Source: Bacillus subtilis
Lineage (GTDB): Bacteria; Bacillota; Bacilli; Bacillales; Bacillaceae_C
Direction of reading: 5' to 3'
Assembly: GCF_008764245.1 (NCBI RefSeq)
Contig: NZ_VTQV01000008.1
Location: 44,967 to 108,966, forward strand
Length of the DNA stretch: 64,000 nt
Below the pieces are notes generated by a model. The model worked only from the letters and a program-made list of their open reading frames with translations, was not told where the DNA came from and made no database searches. The position numbers were made by a program, and so were the translations under genes. Shown here piece by piece: positions 1 to 8,817 of this stretch (its first letter is position 1; the number at the start of each line of letters is the position of its first letter).

Positions 1-1306
1 CTGTTGAAGGAATTTCGACCATAATCCCTGTTTCAATATGCTCTGCAACAGAGATACCTTCACTTACTAATTTTTGTTTCTCTTCCTCTAAGATCTGTTT
101 CGCTTCTCTAAATTCGTCAAGCGTCGCAATCATTGGGAACATTATTTTCAAATTCCCATAAGCACTTGCACGCAATAAAGCCCGCAATTGCGTACGGAAA
201 ATATCCTGCTGCTCCAGACATAATCTGATCGCTCGGAAACCAAGGAAAGGATTCATTTCTTCTGGTAAATCAAGATATGGTAGATTTTTATCGCCACCAA
301 TATCAAGTGTTCTTACTACTACAGCTTTCCCTTCCATTCCTTCCAATACTTTCTTATAGGATTCAAACTGTTCTTCCTCAGTCGGTAATTCAGTCCGGCC
401 CATATACAAGAACTCTGTTCGATACAAACCAACTGCTTCTGCGCCATTATGCAGCACACCTTCAAGATCATCCGGTGTCCCAATATTCGCCGCAAGCTCG
501 ACTTGATGTCCATCAGCAGAAACAGATTTTTCATTGACGAGCTTCGTGAGCTCTGCCTTCTCTGCCTCAAACTGTTGCTGTTTTTCCTTGTATTCAGCCA
601 ATACTTCAGTTGATGGATTAATATGGATTTCTCCTTGAAGACCATCAACAATCAGCATGTCTCCATTATTAATTTTTTTCGTCGCCTCTTTGGTCCCAAC
701 GACAGCTGGAATTTCCAACGAGCGCGCCATAATCGCGGAGTGAGATGTACGACCACCAATATTTGTTGTAAAACCCTTCACAAACTTACGATTCAATTGC
801 GCCGTATCAGAAGGAGTTAAATCTTCAGCTACAACCACAACTTCTTCGGAAATCATACTAGGATTAACAATCTCGACACCAAGCAAATGGGATAAAACCC
901 GTTTCGTTACATCGCGGATATCGGCTGCGCGCTCGCGCATATATTCATTATCCATTTGCTCAAACATCGTGATAAACATATCTGTTGTATCTTTTAAAGC
1001 TTGTTCCGCATTTACCTTTTCCGTATTAATTTTATCTTCAATAGAAGCAATCAATTCGGGATCGCTTAACACTAATAGATGCGCTTCAAAGATGTCTGCT
1101 TTATCCTTCCCAAGCTCTGCCTCTGCCTGATTTTTAATCAATTCGAGCTCTTGTTTGGAAGTGGCAAGTGCCCCTTGGAGCCTGTCCACCTCTGCAGTAG
1201 GATCGGATACGGTTTTCTTCTCAAAAGTTAGATCTGGTTCTACTAAACGATAGGCCTTCGCGATAGCTATTCCTCTTGAAGCAGCTATTCCCGTAAGTAC
1301 GTTCAT
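1..1306 (-). CDS. ptsI: PTS enzyme I (PEP-protein phosphotransferase), C-terminus beyond window
   Basis: Enzyme I transfers phosphate from phosphoenolpyruvate to HPr in the cytoplasm, the first step of all PTS sugar uptake. The frame begins [19 protein letters not shown] and stays open to the window edge, giving about 435 of the usual 570 residues. The swivel-domain phosphohistidine motif [12 protein letters not shown] is intact near residue 190, followed by the start of the PEP-binding barrel ([15 protein letters not shown]). The ATG overlaps the TAA of ptsH by one base (TAATG), so the two genes are translationally coupled. The missing C-terminus is only a window effect. Identification is secure. 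Confidence 0.97.
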   Translation of the reverse strand, partial: MNVLTGIAASRGIAIAKAYRLVEPDLTFEKKTVSDPTAEVDRLQGALATSKQELELIKNQAEAELGKDKADIFEAHLLVLSDPELIASIEDKINTEKVNAEQALKDTTDMFITMFEQMDNEYMRERAADIRDVTKRVLSHLLGVEIVNPSMISEEVVVVAEDLTPSDTAQLNRKFVKGFTTNIGGRTSHSAIMARSLEIPAVVGTKEATKKINNGDMLIVDGLQGEIHINPSTEVLAEYKEKQQQFEAEKAELTKLVNEKSVSADGHQVELAANIGTPDDLEGVLHNGAEAVGLYRTEFLYMGRTELPTEEEQFESYKKVLEGMEGKAVVVRTLDIGGDKNLPYLDLPEEMNPFLGFRAIRLCLEQQDIFRTQLRALLRASAYGNLKIMFPMIATLDEFREAKQILEEEKQKLVSEGISVAEHIETGIMVEIPST

Positions 1307-1572
1307 TAGTCAACCAACCCCTCATTTTTTAATGTGTCGGCAATATGATTTAATGCCGCTTCTTCATCAGTTCCCTCAGCGATCACTTTAATCTCGGCAT
1401 CCTTGCCAACTCCCATAGCCATGATCGACATAATCGATTTCAAATTGGCTGGTCTCCCTTTATATTCGAGAGTAATCTCTGACTGAAATTGACTAGCTGC
1501 CTTTACTAAATTTGTCGCTGGACGTGCATGAATACCTGTCTCATCTGTTATTGTGAATGCTCTCTCTAACAT
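1306..1572 (-). CDS. ptsH: Phosphocarrier protein HPr
   Basis: HPr is the small cytoplasmic phosphocarrier between enzyme I and the sugar-specific enzymes II. It has exactly 88 residues when started at the ATG preceded by AAAGGAGAATTTGAT; a longer frame upstream has no ribosome binding site. His15 lies in GIHARPAT, the site phosphorylated by enzyme I. Ser46 lies in [13 protein letters not shown], the site used by HPr kinase in Firmicutes for catabolite repression with CcpA. It is the first gene of a ptsHI operon, and its leader carries an antiterminator and a terminator. Confidence 0.98.
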   Translation of the reverse strand: MLERAFTITDETGIHARPATNLVKAASQFQSEITLEYKGRPANLKSIMSIMAMGVGKDAEIKVIAEGTDEEAALNHIADTLKNEGLVD

Positions 1573-1621
1573 ATCAAATTCTCCTTTAGAAATAAAATCA
1601 TAGTACTTGTGTCGCAAAATA

Positions 1622-1698
1622 AAAACCTAAATAAGTACATATATGGCTTGCATATACATTACTTACCTAGGTTTTGCCTGCATTACCAGTCACAACCC
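1622..1698 (-). promoter_or_regulatory. RAT antiterminator overlapping an intrinsic terminator in the ptsHI leader
   Basis: Positions 1670-1698, read on the minus strand, form a 29-nt element beginning GGGTTGTGACTGG and ending GCAGGCAAAACC. This closely matches the ribonucleic antiterminator bound by BglG/SacY/LicT/GlcT proteins. Its last six bases are the start of an inverted repeat (arms 1661-1675 and 1622-1635) followed by TTATTTT, an intrinsic terminator. Overlap of the two structures is the classic mutually exclusive arrangement. In Bacillus subtilis GlcT acts this way upstream of ptsGHI; here the element directly precedes ptsH with no ptsG between. Confidence 0.85.
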
Positions 1699-1720
1699 TA
1701 TAAAATATTGAACAACATAT

Positions 1721-1749
1721 ATTATATACAATTATCCACTTATCTTCAA
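1721..1749 (-). promoter_or_regulatory. Sigma-A-type promoter of ptsHI
   Basis: On the minus strand there is TTGAAG (1744-1749) and a perfect TATAAT (1721-1726) separated by 17 bases. The predicted start lies about 15 bases before the RAT element, so every transcript from it would begin with the antiterminator. Confidence 0.75.
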
Positions 1750-2016
1750 AAGATTACCCTAGATTTTGACCATTTGTAGCGATAACTTGCTGATACCACT
1801 CTCTTTCGATTTCCTGCTAAAAATCTTTTTAAAGAACTCTATAAATCTCATATGCGACTAGACTTCCTCCCGTGTCCTTATTTTTAATAGCAGAAGTTAA
1901 ACCTTAATAATTGCAAAACAGCCTATTTTACATTTGTGGCAATTAAAAGTAATATGGTTTGATGAGGAATTTTTAGGAAAACAACATAAGGAATCTTATT
2001 ACAAAGTGAGGGCTAG
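1750..2016. other. Intergenic DNA between ptsHI and a divergent lipoprotein gene
   Basis: AT-rich stretch between the ptsHI promoter and the divergent gene at 2017. No further gene, hairpin or convincing promoter was recognised. Confidence 0.5.
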
Positions 2017-2664
2017 ATGTTGAAAAGTAATAGAAAAATATTAATGACGATGTCTTTAATACTCGTTATTTTATTGGCAGCTTGTGGGAGCTCATCTAAC
2101 GAATCCAATGCTGCTTTGGAAGACCAGTCTGAAGAGAATCAGTCATCTCAAGACACAATGGACAATTCTGCTGATGAAGATTCAATAGACAATAATACAA
2201 ACACCGACAATACGGATACGGACGATAATAATGCAAACGAAAAAGTGGATCCATCTAACAATGAACCTACAAAAGAAGAAGACTTGTCTGCTAATACGAC
2301 AGCAAATCTGAAGGAAGAATATCTCCAGAAATTAAATGATGCGAAAAACGAAGTGGAAGAGATGCGAGAAAATCCTATAGACGATACCACCATCGCTATG
2401 AAAAAAGTAGAAGGAGATGCATACGATATTTGGGACGGATTGTTAAATGAAATTTATAAAGCCTTAGAGAAGCAACTTCCTGCAGAGGAGATGGAACAGC
2501 TTAGAAAAGAACAACGTGAATGGATAGATAACCGAGATCAAGCTGCAAAAGAAGCCTCTCTTAAATATGAAGGCGGGACAATGGAACAATTAGAATATGT
2601 AAAGGTTGAGAACGACCTTACAGAAGAAAGATGCTTTGAATTAGTTGAAAACTATATGAAATAG
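2017..2664 (+). CDS. Lipoprotein with DUF1311 (LprI-like) domain
   Basis: A 215-residue surface lipoprotein. The signal peptide ends in the lipobox LLAACGSS, so cleavage and lipidation are expected at the cysteine near residue 23. Residues about 25-95 are an Asn/Asp/Glu-rich, low-complexity linker. The C-terminal 100 residues (WDGLLNEIYKAL, LRKEQREWIDNRD, EERCFELVENYM) match the pattern of DUF1311/LprI-N domains, a family that includes lysozyme inhibitors in other bacteria. Function here is not known. The gene is monocistronic and divergent from ptsHI. The ATG follows GTGAGGGCTAG. Confidence 0.75.
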   Translation: MLKSNRKILMTMSLILVILLAACGSSSNESNAALEDQSEENQSSQDTMDNSADEDSIDNNTNTDNTDTDDNNANEKVDPSNNEPTKEEDLSANTTANLKEEYLQKLNDAKNEVEEMRENPIDDTTIAMKKVEGDAYDIWDGLLNEIYKALEKQLPAEEMEQLRKEQREWIDNRDQAAKEASLKYEGGTMEQLEYVKVENDLTEERCFELVENYMK

Positions 2665-2708
2665 AGACATTTCTCTTCAATCCATAATTGTTTTTGAAAT
2701 AGTTAAAA

Positions 2709-2745
2709 ACACCTGCTAACTCCGCCGCAGCGAGAAAGCAAGTGT
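2709..2745 (-). terminator. Terminator hairpin attached to a decayed lipoprotein fragment
   Basis: The arms AGCAAGTGT and ACACCTGCT are followed by a T-run on the minus strand. It resembles the terminator at 24507-24543 downstream of the intact SurA-like gene, so it appears to have been copied with the adjacent fragment. Confidence 0.6.
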
Positions 2746-2765
2746 TTTTTACTTTGGCAACTTTT

Positions 2766-2885
2766 AGGTTAATCGTGACGTCTTGCATCTTCGCGGAGTT
2801 CCGCCACAAACTGCTGCGTTGCCTCTTGTTGCTTGGATTCTTTTAGTTGATCTGCTAATTGTGATTTTAATAAAGCCCACCATTA
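2766..2885 (-). pseudogene. Remnant of the 3' end of a SurA-like lipoprotein gene
   Basis: The minus strand encodes KSQLADQLKESKQQEATQ then FVAELREDA, matching the C-terminus of the intact SurA-like lipoprotein at 24559-25314. One extra T within GACGTCTTGCATC, compared with GACGTCTGCATC in the intact copy, shifts the frame before the DVTINL end. Only about 40 codons survive, and they are followed by a related terminator. This is a truncated duplicate and not a functional gene. Confidence 0.75.
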
Positions 2886-2908
2886 CCTTCTGTTTCAGAC
2901 CACATATT

Positions 2909-3844
2909 CTACTCACGGAAAACGGGATCTGTTACTTGTTCACCTAGTGAATCGTAATTTGCTCCTCCGGATGTACCATCACTATTTAAAACGTAAATCA
3001 GTTCCATTCTGGAAAAGAAATCAAATTGTTCATCCGTATATATATCCTCAATCATTTCTGTTTCCCCTTTTGGAACAGTGAGAACGTAATCCGAGTTATC
3101 ATAATTACCGTTAATGAATATATGTTCATCTATTCCAGCTAATGAAACTTGGCTTGGTTTAATTCTTATGTGGTAATCACTATTATTGACAATTTGCAAG
3201 TGTGCATTGACTGGACTGTGATGCGTTGGTTCTGCAAAAGTTTCTATGTCTGTAGGATCAAACCGTTCAAACACAAGACGGATCGTTATTCGTTCTCTAT
3301 CTTCCTTTTTCAAATCTGAATAGTCAACTAATTCTATTTCTTCCTCCCACTCTGGCAATTTTTCTGTCGGCTCCATTTCTATCAATTTATTATCTCTTAT
3401 AATGAACATTTGATCTTCATCATATAATAATTGATAGGATATAGGATGGGTGAAGGTAGGAGGATCATCATGAACGCTAACACGACTAATATCCGAAACA
3501 ATATTCTTTTTATACCGATCTAGATTATCGTACACTTTTTCCTCAATGGTTTCGAAGTGGAGTTCTATACTCTTCCCATCCACCTCGTATGTACCATTCA
3601 CCTTTTGTTTTATATTCTGATTTCCTCCATAAGCCTGTAGATATAGTTCAAATGTTTCATCATCTTCTAAATTAACAAAGTATTGAAAGGTTGTCCCCAT
3701 CTCACTGCTCTCTACTTCTGCTGTTTTGAAAAATGAAGATTGTGCTGTATCTCCCCCTATCTTTAAGAAGTAGGTAATCCCCAAAACCGCTAGAAGCAGA
3801 ATTGCTACTCCACTTACCATCATGATCCACTGCTTTTTACCCAA
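2909..3844 (-). CDS. Membrane-anchored extracellular protein of unknown function
   Basis: 311 residues with one N-terminal membrane segment (residues about 6-27, IMMVSGVAILLLAVLGITYF). The remainder is predicted to lie outside the cell. The first half is acidic (NGTYEVDGKSIELHF), and a second part near residues 185-310 looks like an all-beta domain. No catalytic motif or known family was recognised. The ATG follows AAGGAGAGTTTCAATTG at good spacing. The SurA-like remnant lies just downstream on the same strand. Confidence 0.6.
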   Translation of the reverse strand: MGKKQWIMMVSGVAILLLAVLGITYFLKIGGDTAQSSFFKTAEVESSEMGTTFQYFVNLEDDETFELYLQAYGGNQNIKQKVNGTYEVDGKSIELHFETIEEKVYDNLDRYKKNIVSDISRVSVHDDPPTFTHPISYQLLYDEDQMFIIRDNKLIEMEPTEKLPEWEEEIELVDYSDLKKEDRERITIRLVFERFDPTDIETFAEPTHHSPVNAHLQIVNNSDYHIRIKPSQVSLAGIDEHIFINGNYDNSDYVLTVPKGETEMIEDIYTDEQFDFFSRMELIYVLNSDGTSGGANYDSLGEQVTDPVFRE

Positions 3845-4099
3845 TTGAAACTCTCCTTCTTATGGTTATAATTCACTATGAAAATAGTACCATAAAAGTC
3901 ATAAATTCCGATATAATTCGCTCCATTCCTTCACGGCTAGTTCAGCCAACATTTTTCATGCTGCACAAGGAACATGAACAAATACGGGAAAGTGAATTGG
4001 AGGGACGATTTGTTTCATAAAAAATAGAGGCCTTATGCATAAAGGAACATGTATAGGGTAAATAAAAAATAGAGTAATTAATTAAGGAGTTGATGTTTC

Positions 4100-4522
4100 A
4101 TGTCAGATGTATTATTTACATCTACAGCAACCGCTACAGGAGGGCGCGAAGGTCACGTCCATTCATCCGATAACGTCCTTCAATTTGATACAGCCCAACC
4201 AGGAAGTGCTCGAGCCAAAGAATTAGACCAATCGACAAATCCTGAACAGCTATTTGCAGCTGGATATGCTGCTTGCTTTGACGGTGCCTTACAATTAGTC
4301 GCTAGCAAGGAACATGTCAAGTTCTCTTCAGAAGTTACTGCCAATGTAAGCCTATTAAAAGACGAGGCAGACCAAGGCTTCAAACTGGCTGTTACCCTGC
4401 AAGTGAAAGGAACAGATATTGAAAGGGACAAGCTAGAAGACTTAGTTGAAAAGGCCCACCAATTCTGTCCTTATTCGAAGGCTACTAGAGGGAATATTGA
4501 AGTGAAATTAGAAGTATTATAA
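4100..4522 (+). CDS. ohr: Organic hydroperoxide resistance protein (OsmC/Ohr family)
   Basis: A cytoplasmic thiol peroxidase that reduces organic hydroperoxides. At 140 residues it has normal Ohr length. Both redox-active cysteines are present: Cys59 in AAGYAACFDGAL and Cys123 in QFCPYSKATRGN, the Ohr-type rather than OsmC-type signature. The N-terminal TATGGREGHV segment is also typical. The ATG is preceded by AAGGAGTTGATGTTTC. No ohrR gene lies beside it and no OhrR palindrome was recognised upstream, so regulation is unclear. Confidence 0.93.
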   Translation: MSDVLFTSTATATGGREGHVHSSDNVLQFDTAQPGSARAKELDQSTNPEQLFAAGYAACFDGALQLVASKEHVKFSSEVTANVSLLKDEADQGFKLAVTLQVKGTDIERDKLEDLVEKAHQFCPYSKATRGNIEVKLEVL

Positions 4523-4683
4523 AAGGATGTTCAACAAGTTTGGTAAAAAATGACACTGTGAATTTTTTCAATCAGCTGTTTTTTCCTTATCCCCACTGAT
4601 TGGGATTCGCGACATCTTATCGCTTTACCCGGACTAAAACATCCTCCCCCTAAACCAATCGGGAATAAATGCAATGAACTAGA

Positions 4684-4718
4684 GACTGTAGACAAATAGG
4701 TAGGTCTACAGTCTTTTT
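4684..4718 (+). terminator. Intrinsic terminator downstream of ohr
   Basis: Perfect 10-bp arms GACTGTAGAC and GTCTACAGTC with a 10-base loop, followed by a T-run. The rest of the 424-bp gap up to 4947 shows no gene. Confidence 0.85.
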
Positions 4719-4946
4719 ATCGTGCAAACTAAGATTCCATCTCCAAATCAGAGAGTGCCAGACAGTTACTTTTTGATTACACTAAAAAACTTCCAGTCAC
4801 CTCCTGATTATCTCGGTTTCTTTTTCAATTTGATTTTTCCTTTATGAATGAATTTAAGTAAGCGCTAGAAATTCTAGTTGAATTTCCCTATGCAACATGA
4901 TAAAGTTAGCTCCATAAAAAGTCCTACAATAAGGTGGTGAAAAGGC

Positions 4947-5633
4947 ATGGGAACAAGTGGTTTCATTAAGGGGTTGTATAGTCTTTCCTTATGGGTGATA
5001 AAATTTGTTTCACTTAATGCAATTTGGTTGATAATGAACATTCCGATTGTGTTTCTTTTTTTGAATGTATTGGCTGCCGAAACAGCTGATCATTTGCTTG
5101 TTAACATATTTACGATTGTTATCTTGATCCCATTTTTATTATTTCCCTCGACTACTGCCATGTTTGGAGTTGTTCGTCAATGGATTATGGGTAACACGGA
5201 TATACGAATTCTACATTCATTTTGGAAATATTATCGGGAGAATTATGTTAGAAGCTTATTGGGAGGAGTGATTATTGCTCCACTTAGCGCTATTCTAGTG
5301 GTTGATTACTTCTATTTCACGGAGGCAAGCTCTCCATTATTTTATATTTTCCTCTTTGTCGGAGTGTTCATCTTTGTCTTGATTATGCATTTTTTCTCTA
5401 ATACGGTGCATGTAGATTTAAAGTTTTCTACTACATTAAGAAACTCCTTTCTACTATCTGTAGGTAGTCCAATCCATACGATTGGTATTGCCGCTAGCAG
5501 TTTCATTATTATATATATCAGTATAAAAGTAGCTAGTACTCTCATTTTTTTAGGTGCGGGGTCCTGTCTAGCTTATTGCTCCTTTTATTTATATTACAAA
5601 AGTCAAAGTCAAATGATAGAACAAAAATCTTAA
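4947..5633 (+). CDS. DUF624 (YesL-like) membrane protein
   Basis: A 228-residue integral membrane protein with about five or six hydrophobic segments. The N-terminal pattern (WVIKFVSLNAIWLIMNIPIV) followed by FPSTTAMFGVVRQW is characteristic of the DUF624/YesL family. These proteins are commonly encoded beside LplABC/YesOPQ sugar importers in Bacillales; their biochemical role is unknown. Here it heads a sugar cluster, followed after 112 bp by a LacI regulator and then the importer. The ATG is preceded by AAGGTGGTGAAAAGGC. Confidence 0.8.
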   Translation: MGTSGFIKGLYSLSLWVIKFVSLNAIWLIMNIPIVFLFLNVLAAETADHLLVNIFTIVILIPFLLFPSTTAMFGVVRQWIMGNTDIRILHSFWKYYRENYVRSLLGGVIIAPLSAILVVDYFYFTEASSPLFYIFLFVGVFIFVLIMHFFSNTVHVDLKFSTTLRNSFLLSVGSPIHTIGIAASSFIIIYISIKVASTLIFLGAGSCLAYCSFYLYYKSQSQMIEQKS

Positions 5634-5716
5634 ACCTTCTTTCGAAAGATTAAAAGCACAATTATATTTCATATGTATGCGTTGACATTTGAAATGTGAA
5701 GTGGTACATTAGCCAT

Positions 5717-5734
5717 AATAAAAACGTTTTTATT
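5717..5734. promoter_or_regulatory. Palindromic operator upstream of the first LacI regulator
   Basis: A perfect 18-bp palindrome, AATAAAAACGTTTTTATT, centred on a CG step as in LacI/GalR operators. Two further copies precede the importer at 6819 and 6851. It lies just upstream of the regulator's own start, which suggests autoregulation. Confidence 0.8.
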
Positions 5735-5745
5735 TTTAAAAGAAG

Positions 5746-6768
5746 GTGATTGCTATAAAAAAAGTAACCATTAAGGATGTTGCAAGGCAGGCGAATGTTT
5801 CTATTTCTACTGTCTCTAATGCACTAAATGATATAAACGTACTCCATCCTGATACAAAAGCACATATATTAAAAGTCGCAAAAGATCTGAATTATATTCC
5901 TAATTTACATGGTAAAAATTTAAAGGCTAAGAATACTAAAACACTTGGTTTATTTTTAAGAAGTATAAAAGGTCCCTACTATGGAACTTTAGTGGATTCA
6001 ATAGCAAATGAATGTGAAAAATATGGATATGATTTAAGTGTATTTATCACTAAAAATGAAAGTGCAACAATTAATAATATCATGGGCAGGAAAGTAGATG
6101 GTGCCATACTGCTAAACGAATGGCTTACCGAGGATAATCTAGATTTATTGGAAAACTCAATGATTCCGTTAGTCTTTCTTGATCGAGAAAAAATAGGAAA
6201 ATGTATCTCTAGTGTTGTGTTCTCATCCTATAAAGGCGGAGAGATGGTGGCTCGCCATTTGCTACAACTTGGGCACAAAAAAATAGGCTATATACATGGT
6301 GTAGAAGATCAATACGATGATAAAGAGAGATTTAGAGGTTTCCAAAACACTTTAGAAAAAGCAGGCCTATCGGTGGATGAAAATAATTGTTTGTATGGAT
6401 TATTTGAAGAGGAGACGACATTTAATGAAGTTAAACAATTTATTCGAAGTGGAAAGGAATTACCAGATGCCTTTTTTGCCGCCAACGACCTCAGTGCTAT
6501 TGGTTGTATCAAAGCATTACAATCTGAAGGATATGCCGTACCACAAGATATAACTGTAATAGGTTTTGATGATATTGAGTTAAGTGCTTATTTTAACAAC
6601 GGCATAACAACCGTCAGAAACCCGATTGTGAAGCAAGGTGTTAAAGCAGTAGAAAGATTACTAAATATGATTACAAACAAGGATACAGGAAAGTTGGATA
6701 AATTAGATGGTGAATTAATCATCAGAAATTCATGCTCATCTAATAGACGATTAACTTCTCATTCCTAA
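5746..6768 (+). CDS. LacI/GalR-family transcriptional regulator of the first sugar cluster
   Basis: DNA-binding repressor of about 340 residues. The N-terminal helix-turn-helix (VTIKDVARQANVSISTVSNA, then LNYIPN hinge) is followed by a periplasmic-binding-protein-like effector domain with family motifs GYIHG, AANDLSAIG and ITVIGFDDIELS. It probably binds the three ATAAAAACGTTTTTAT-type palindromes around it. The start is unclear: the only standard in-frame start is GTG 5746, but that GTG is inside an excellent ribosome binding site (AGAAGGTGAT, 5741-5750). ATT 5749 or ATA 5755 would fit spacing better, and the latter would give the family-typical MKKVTIKDVA. Confidence 0.9.
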   Translation: MIAIKKVTIKDVARQANVSISTVSNALNDINVLHPDTKAHILKVAKDLNYIPNLHGKNLKAKNTKTLGLFLRSIKGPYYGTLVDSIANECEKYGYDLSVFITKNESATINNIMGRKVDGAILLNEWLTEDNLDLLENSMIPLVFLDREKIGKCISSVVFSSYKGGEMVARHLLQLGHKKIGYIHGVEDQYDDKERFRGFQNTLEKAGLSVDENNCLYGLFEEETTFNEVKQFIRSGKELPDAFFAANDLSAIGCIKALQSEGYAVPQDITVIGFDDIELSAYFNNGITTVRNPIVKQGVKAVERLLNMITNKDTGKLDKLDGELIIRNSCSSNRRLTSHS

Positions 6769-6818
6769 AAAAGCTTCCCTATGCAACTTAATAAGTATAT
6801 TGAACACGATTCAACTAA

Positions 6819-6834
6819 ATAAAAACGTTTTTAT
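6819..6834. promoter_or_regulatory. Palindromic LacI operator, importer-proximal copy 1
   Basis: A perfect 16-bp palindrome, ATAAAAACGTTTTTAT, with the same core as the operator at 5717. Its centre is 31 bp from that of the next copy. Confidence 0.8.
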
Positions 6835-6850
6835 ATTTACTTTTTTAAAA

Positions 6851-6864
6851 TAAAAACGTTTTTA
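6851..6864. promoter_or_regulatory. Palindromic LacI operator, importer-proximal copy 2
   Basis: A 14-bp palindrome, TAAAAACGTTTTTA. It lies 31 bp (about three helical turns) from copy 1, on the same DNA face, and about 30 bp before the importer's first start codon, consistent with cooperative repression. Confidence 0.75.
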
Positions 6865-6895
6865 GTAAAGAAAAATATATAAAGGAGGTTTTCAC

Positions 6896-7813
6896 GTGGA
6901 GAATAAGACCCTATTAGGGAGACTTAAAAATGAGCTTCCATTACAGTTGATGGTTCTACCAGGTGTCATTTTTATGATTATCTTTGGGTATCTTCCGATC
7001 TACGGATTGATTATTGCTTTTAAAAGTTTCTCTGTAACGGACACGATCAGTTCAGCACCTTGGGTTGGTTTAGAAAATTTTAAAATCGCCTTTACGGACA
7101 AATTCTTTTGGGAGGCTGTTGTCAATACATTGGCTATTAGCTTTATCAAACTATTGATTGGTTTTATCTCACCTATTATTCTAGCGATTATGATTTTTGA
7201 ATTAAAGGATGGCAAGTTTAAAAAAATCGTTCAAACGATTTCTTACCTCCCTCACTTCCTCTCATGGGTCGTTCTAGGTGGGATGTTAATCAGCTGGCTC
7301 TCAACTACTGGGTTATTGAGCACGCTGCTAGTCAATCTGGGAATCATGGATCAACCGCGAAACTTTTTAGTCAATCCCAATAATTATTGGGCAATCGCTT
7401 CACTTTCTGAAGTGTGGAAAAGCGTTGGTTGGGGGACGATCCTTTACTTAGCTACTATGGCCGGCATTGACCCATCTTATTATGAGGCCGCTAAAATGGA
7501 CGGGGCTACTAAGTTACAACAAATTTGGCATGTGACGTTACCAAATATGAAGTTCATCATTATTTTAATGTTTATCTTAGCGGTAGGCGGTATTCTGGAT
7601 TCCAATTTAGACCAAACTTTAGTCTTGATAAATCCATTAAACTCCTCTAAAGCTGAAGTCATTAATTCATATGTCTTTAAAATTGGGTTGGCACAAGGGG
7701 ACTTTTCATATGCAACTGCTGTTGGACTAGCCATTTCCGTCATCTCCTTACTTCTGGTTTTAATAACGCATGCGGTTACTAAAAGGCTAAATGATAATAA
7801 ATCCGTATTTTAG
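6896..7813 (+). CDS. Sugar ABC transporter permease, LplB type
   Basis: A 305-residue inner-membrane permease of a carbohydrate ABC importer, with six hydrophobic segments. The conserved cytoplasmic loop that contacts the ATPase is present as EAAKMDGATKLQQIWHVTLP. The N-terminus (LPLQLMVLPGVIFMIIFGYLPIYGLIIAF) is typical of the LplB/YtcP group, which transports complex saccharides. The start is GTG, preceded by AAAGGAGGTTTTCAC. It is the first gene after the two operators and is followed 8-17 bp later by the partner permease. No ATPase is encoded in the cluster; such systems often share a MsmX-type ATPase (family knowledge). Confidence 0.92.
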   Translation: MENKTLLGRLKNELPLQLMVLPGVIFMIIFGYLPIYGLIIAFKSFSVTDTISSAPWVGLENFKIAFTDKFFWEAVVNTLAISFIKLLIGFISPIILAIMIFELKDGKFKKIVQTISYLPHFLSWVVLGGMLISWLSTTGLLSTLLVNLGIMDQPRNFLVNPNNYWAIASLSEVWKSVGWGTILYLATMAGIDPSYYEAAKMDGATKLQQIWHVTLPNMKFIIILMFILAVGGILDSNLDQTLVLINPLNSSKAEVINSYVFKIGLAQGDFSYATAVGLAISVISLLLVLITHAVTKRLNDNKSVF

Positions 7814-7830
7814 GAAAGGGAGTGATTGTT

Positions 7831-8715
7831 TTGGCTAAAAAGAGGAATGAAGTTGTTGAAGATAGGATTTTCAATATTGTCAATATCACATTACTAAGTT
7901 TATTTACCGTAATTATCTTTTACCCAATATGGAATATTGTTGTTCAATCTTTTAGTAGTTTGGATGCGCTAGCAGATTCTGGATTGAGAATTTGGCCAAA
8001 AGAGTTTTCGTTCGAAAGCTATAAATTGGTGTTTAATGATGAAACGATTTGGCGCTCTTTTATTATCTCTGTCTTAAAAACTGTTCTCGGAGTTCTCACC
8101 CACGTATTTTTTACAGCGATGGTAGCGTATGGAATGAGTAAAAGTAATATTTTCGGAAGAAACATCTACACGGCCTTAGGGATAGGAACGCTTTTCTTTA
8201 GCGGTGGGATGATCCCAACTTATTTATTGATCAGATCTCTAGGGTTATTAGATAGCTTTTGGGTTTATATTATCCCTTCTCTATTTAGTTATTATGACAT
8301 GATCATTATGATGAACTTCTTTAGGGAAATACCTGATTCCATGGAAGAAGCGGCAAAAATGGACGGGGCCGGAGTATGGAAGATATTTTTACGAATTATA
8401 CTCCCACTTTCGATGCCAGTCTTAGCAACAATCGCCCTATTTAATGGGGTCTTTCAGTGGAATGATTATATGACTGCCAAGCTCTATATTAGCAGTGAGG
8501 CACTCTATCCGATTCAAATGAAGCTTTATGAAATCATTGTCCAACAAGAAGCGGCTAATATGCAAAATGTTACGGCCTCAGTCGTAATCCCAACAACTTC
8601 ACAATCTGTTCAACTTGCAACTATTGTAATCGCTACAATTCCGATTGTTATGGTGTATCCGTTTTTACAAAAATATTTTATGTCAGGCATTATGATTGGA
8701 GCTGTGAAAGAATAA
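7831..8715 (+). CDS. Sugar ABC transporter permease, LplC type
   Basis: Second membrane subunit, 294 residues with six hydrophobic segments. The EAA loop is MEEAAKMDGAGVWKIFLRIILP, and the C-terminus (YPFLQKYFMSGIMIGAVKE) is the standard LplC/YesQ ending. The chosen start is TTG 7831, spaced correctly from AAAGGGAGTGAT. A GTG at 7822 overlaps that ribosome binding site and is less likely. It pairs with the upstream LplB-type permease to import a saccharide captured by the downstream lipoprotein. Confidence 0.92.
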   Translation: MAKKRNEVVEDRIFNIVNITLLSLFTVIIFYPIWNIVVQSFSSLDALADSGLRIWPKEFSFESYKLVFNDETIWRSFIISVLKTVLGVLTHVFFTAMVAYGMSKSNIFGRNIYTALGIGTLFFSGGMIPTYLLIRSLGLLDSFWVYIIPSLFSYYDMIIMMNFFREIPDSMEEAAKMDGAGVWKIFLRIILPLSMPVLATIALFNGVFQWNDYMTAKLYISSEALYPIQMKLYEIIVQQEAANMQNVTASVVIPTTSQSVQLATIVIATIPIVMVYPFLQKYFMSGIMIGAVKE

Positions 8716-8817
8716 GTATCCGCCTTCGTATACGAGGAGGTGAGAAAAACATAAAACATAATCAGGTGTGAGATACTTTGCGCATTTAGGTGAAGAAAAA
8801 CAAGGGAGGAAAATAAA

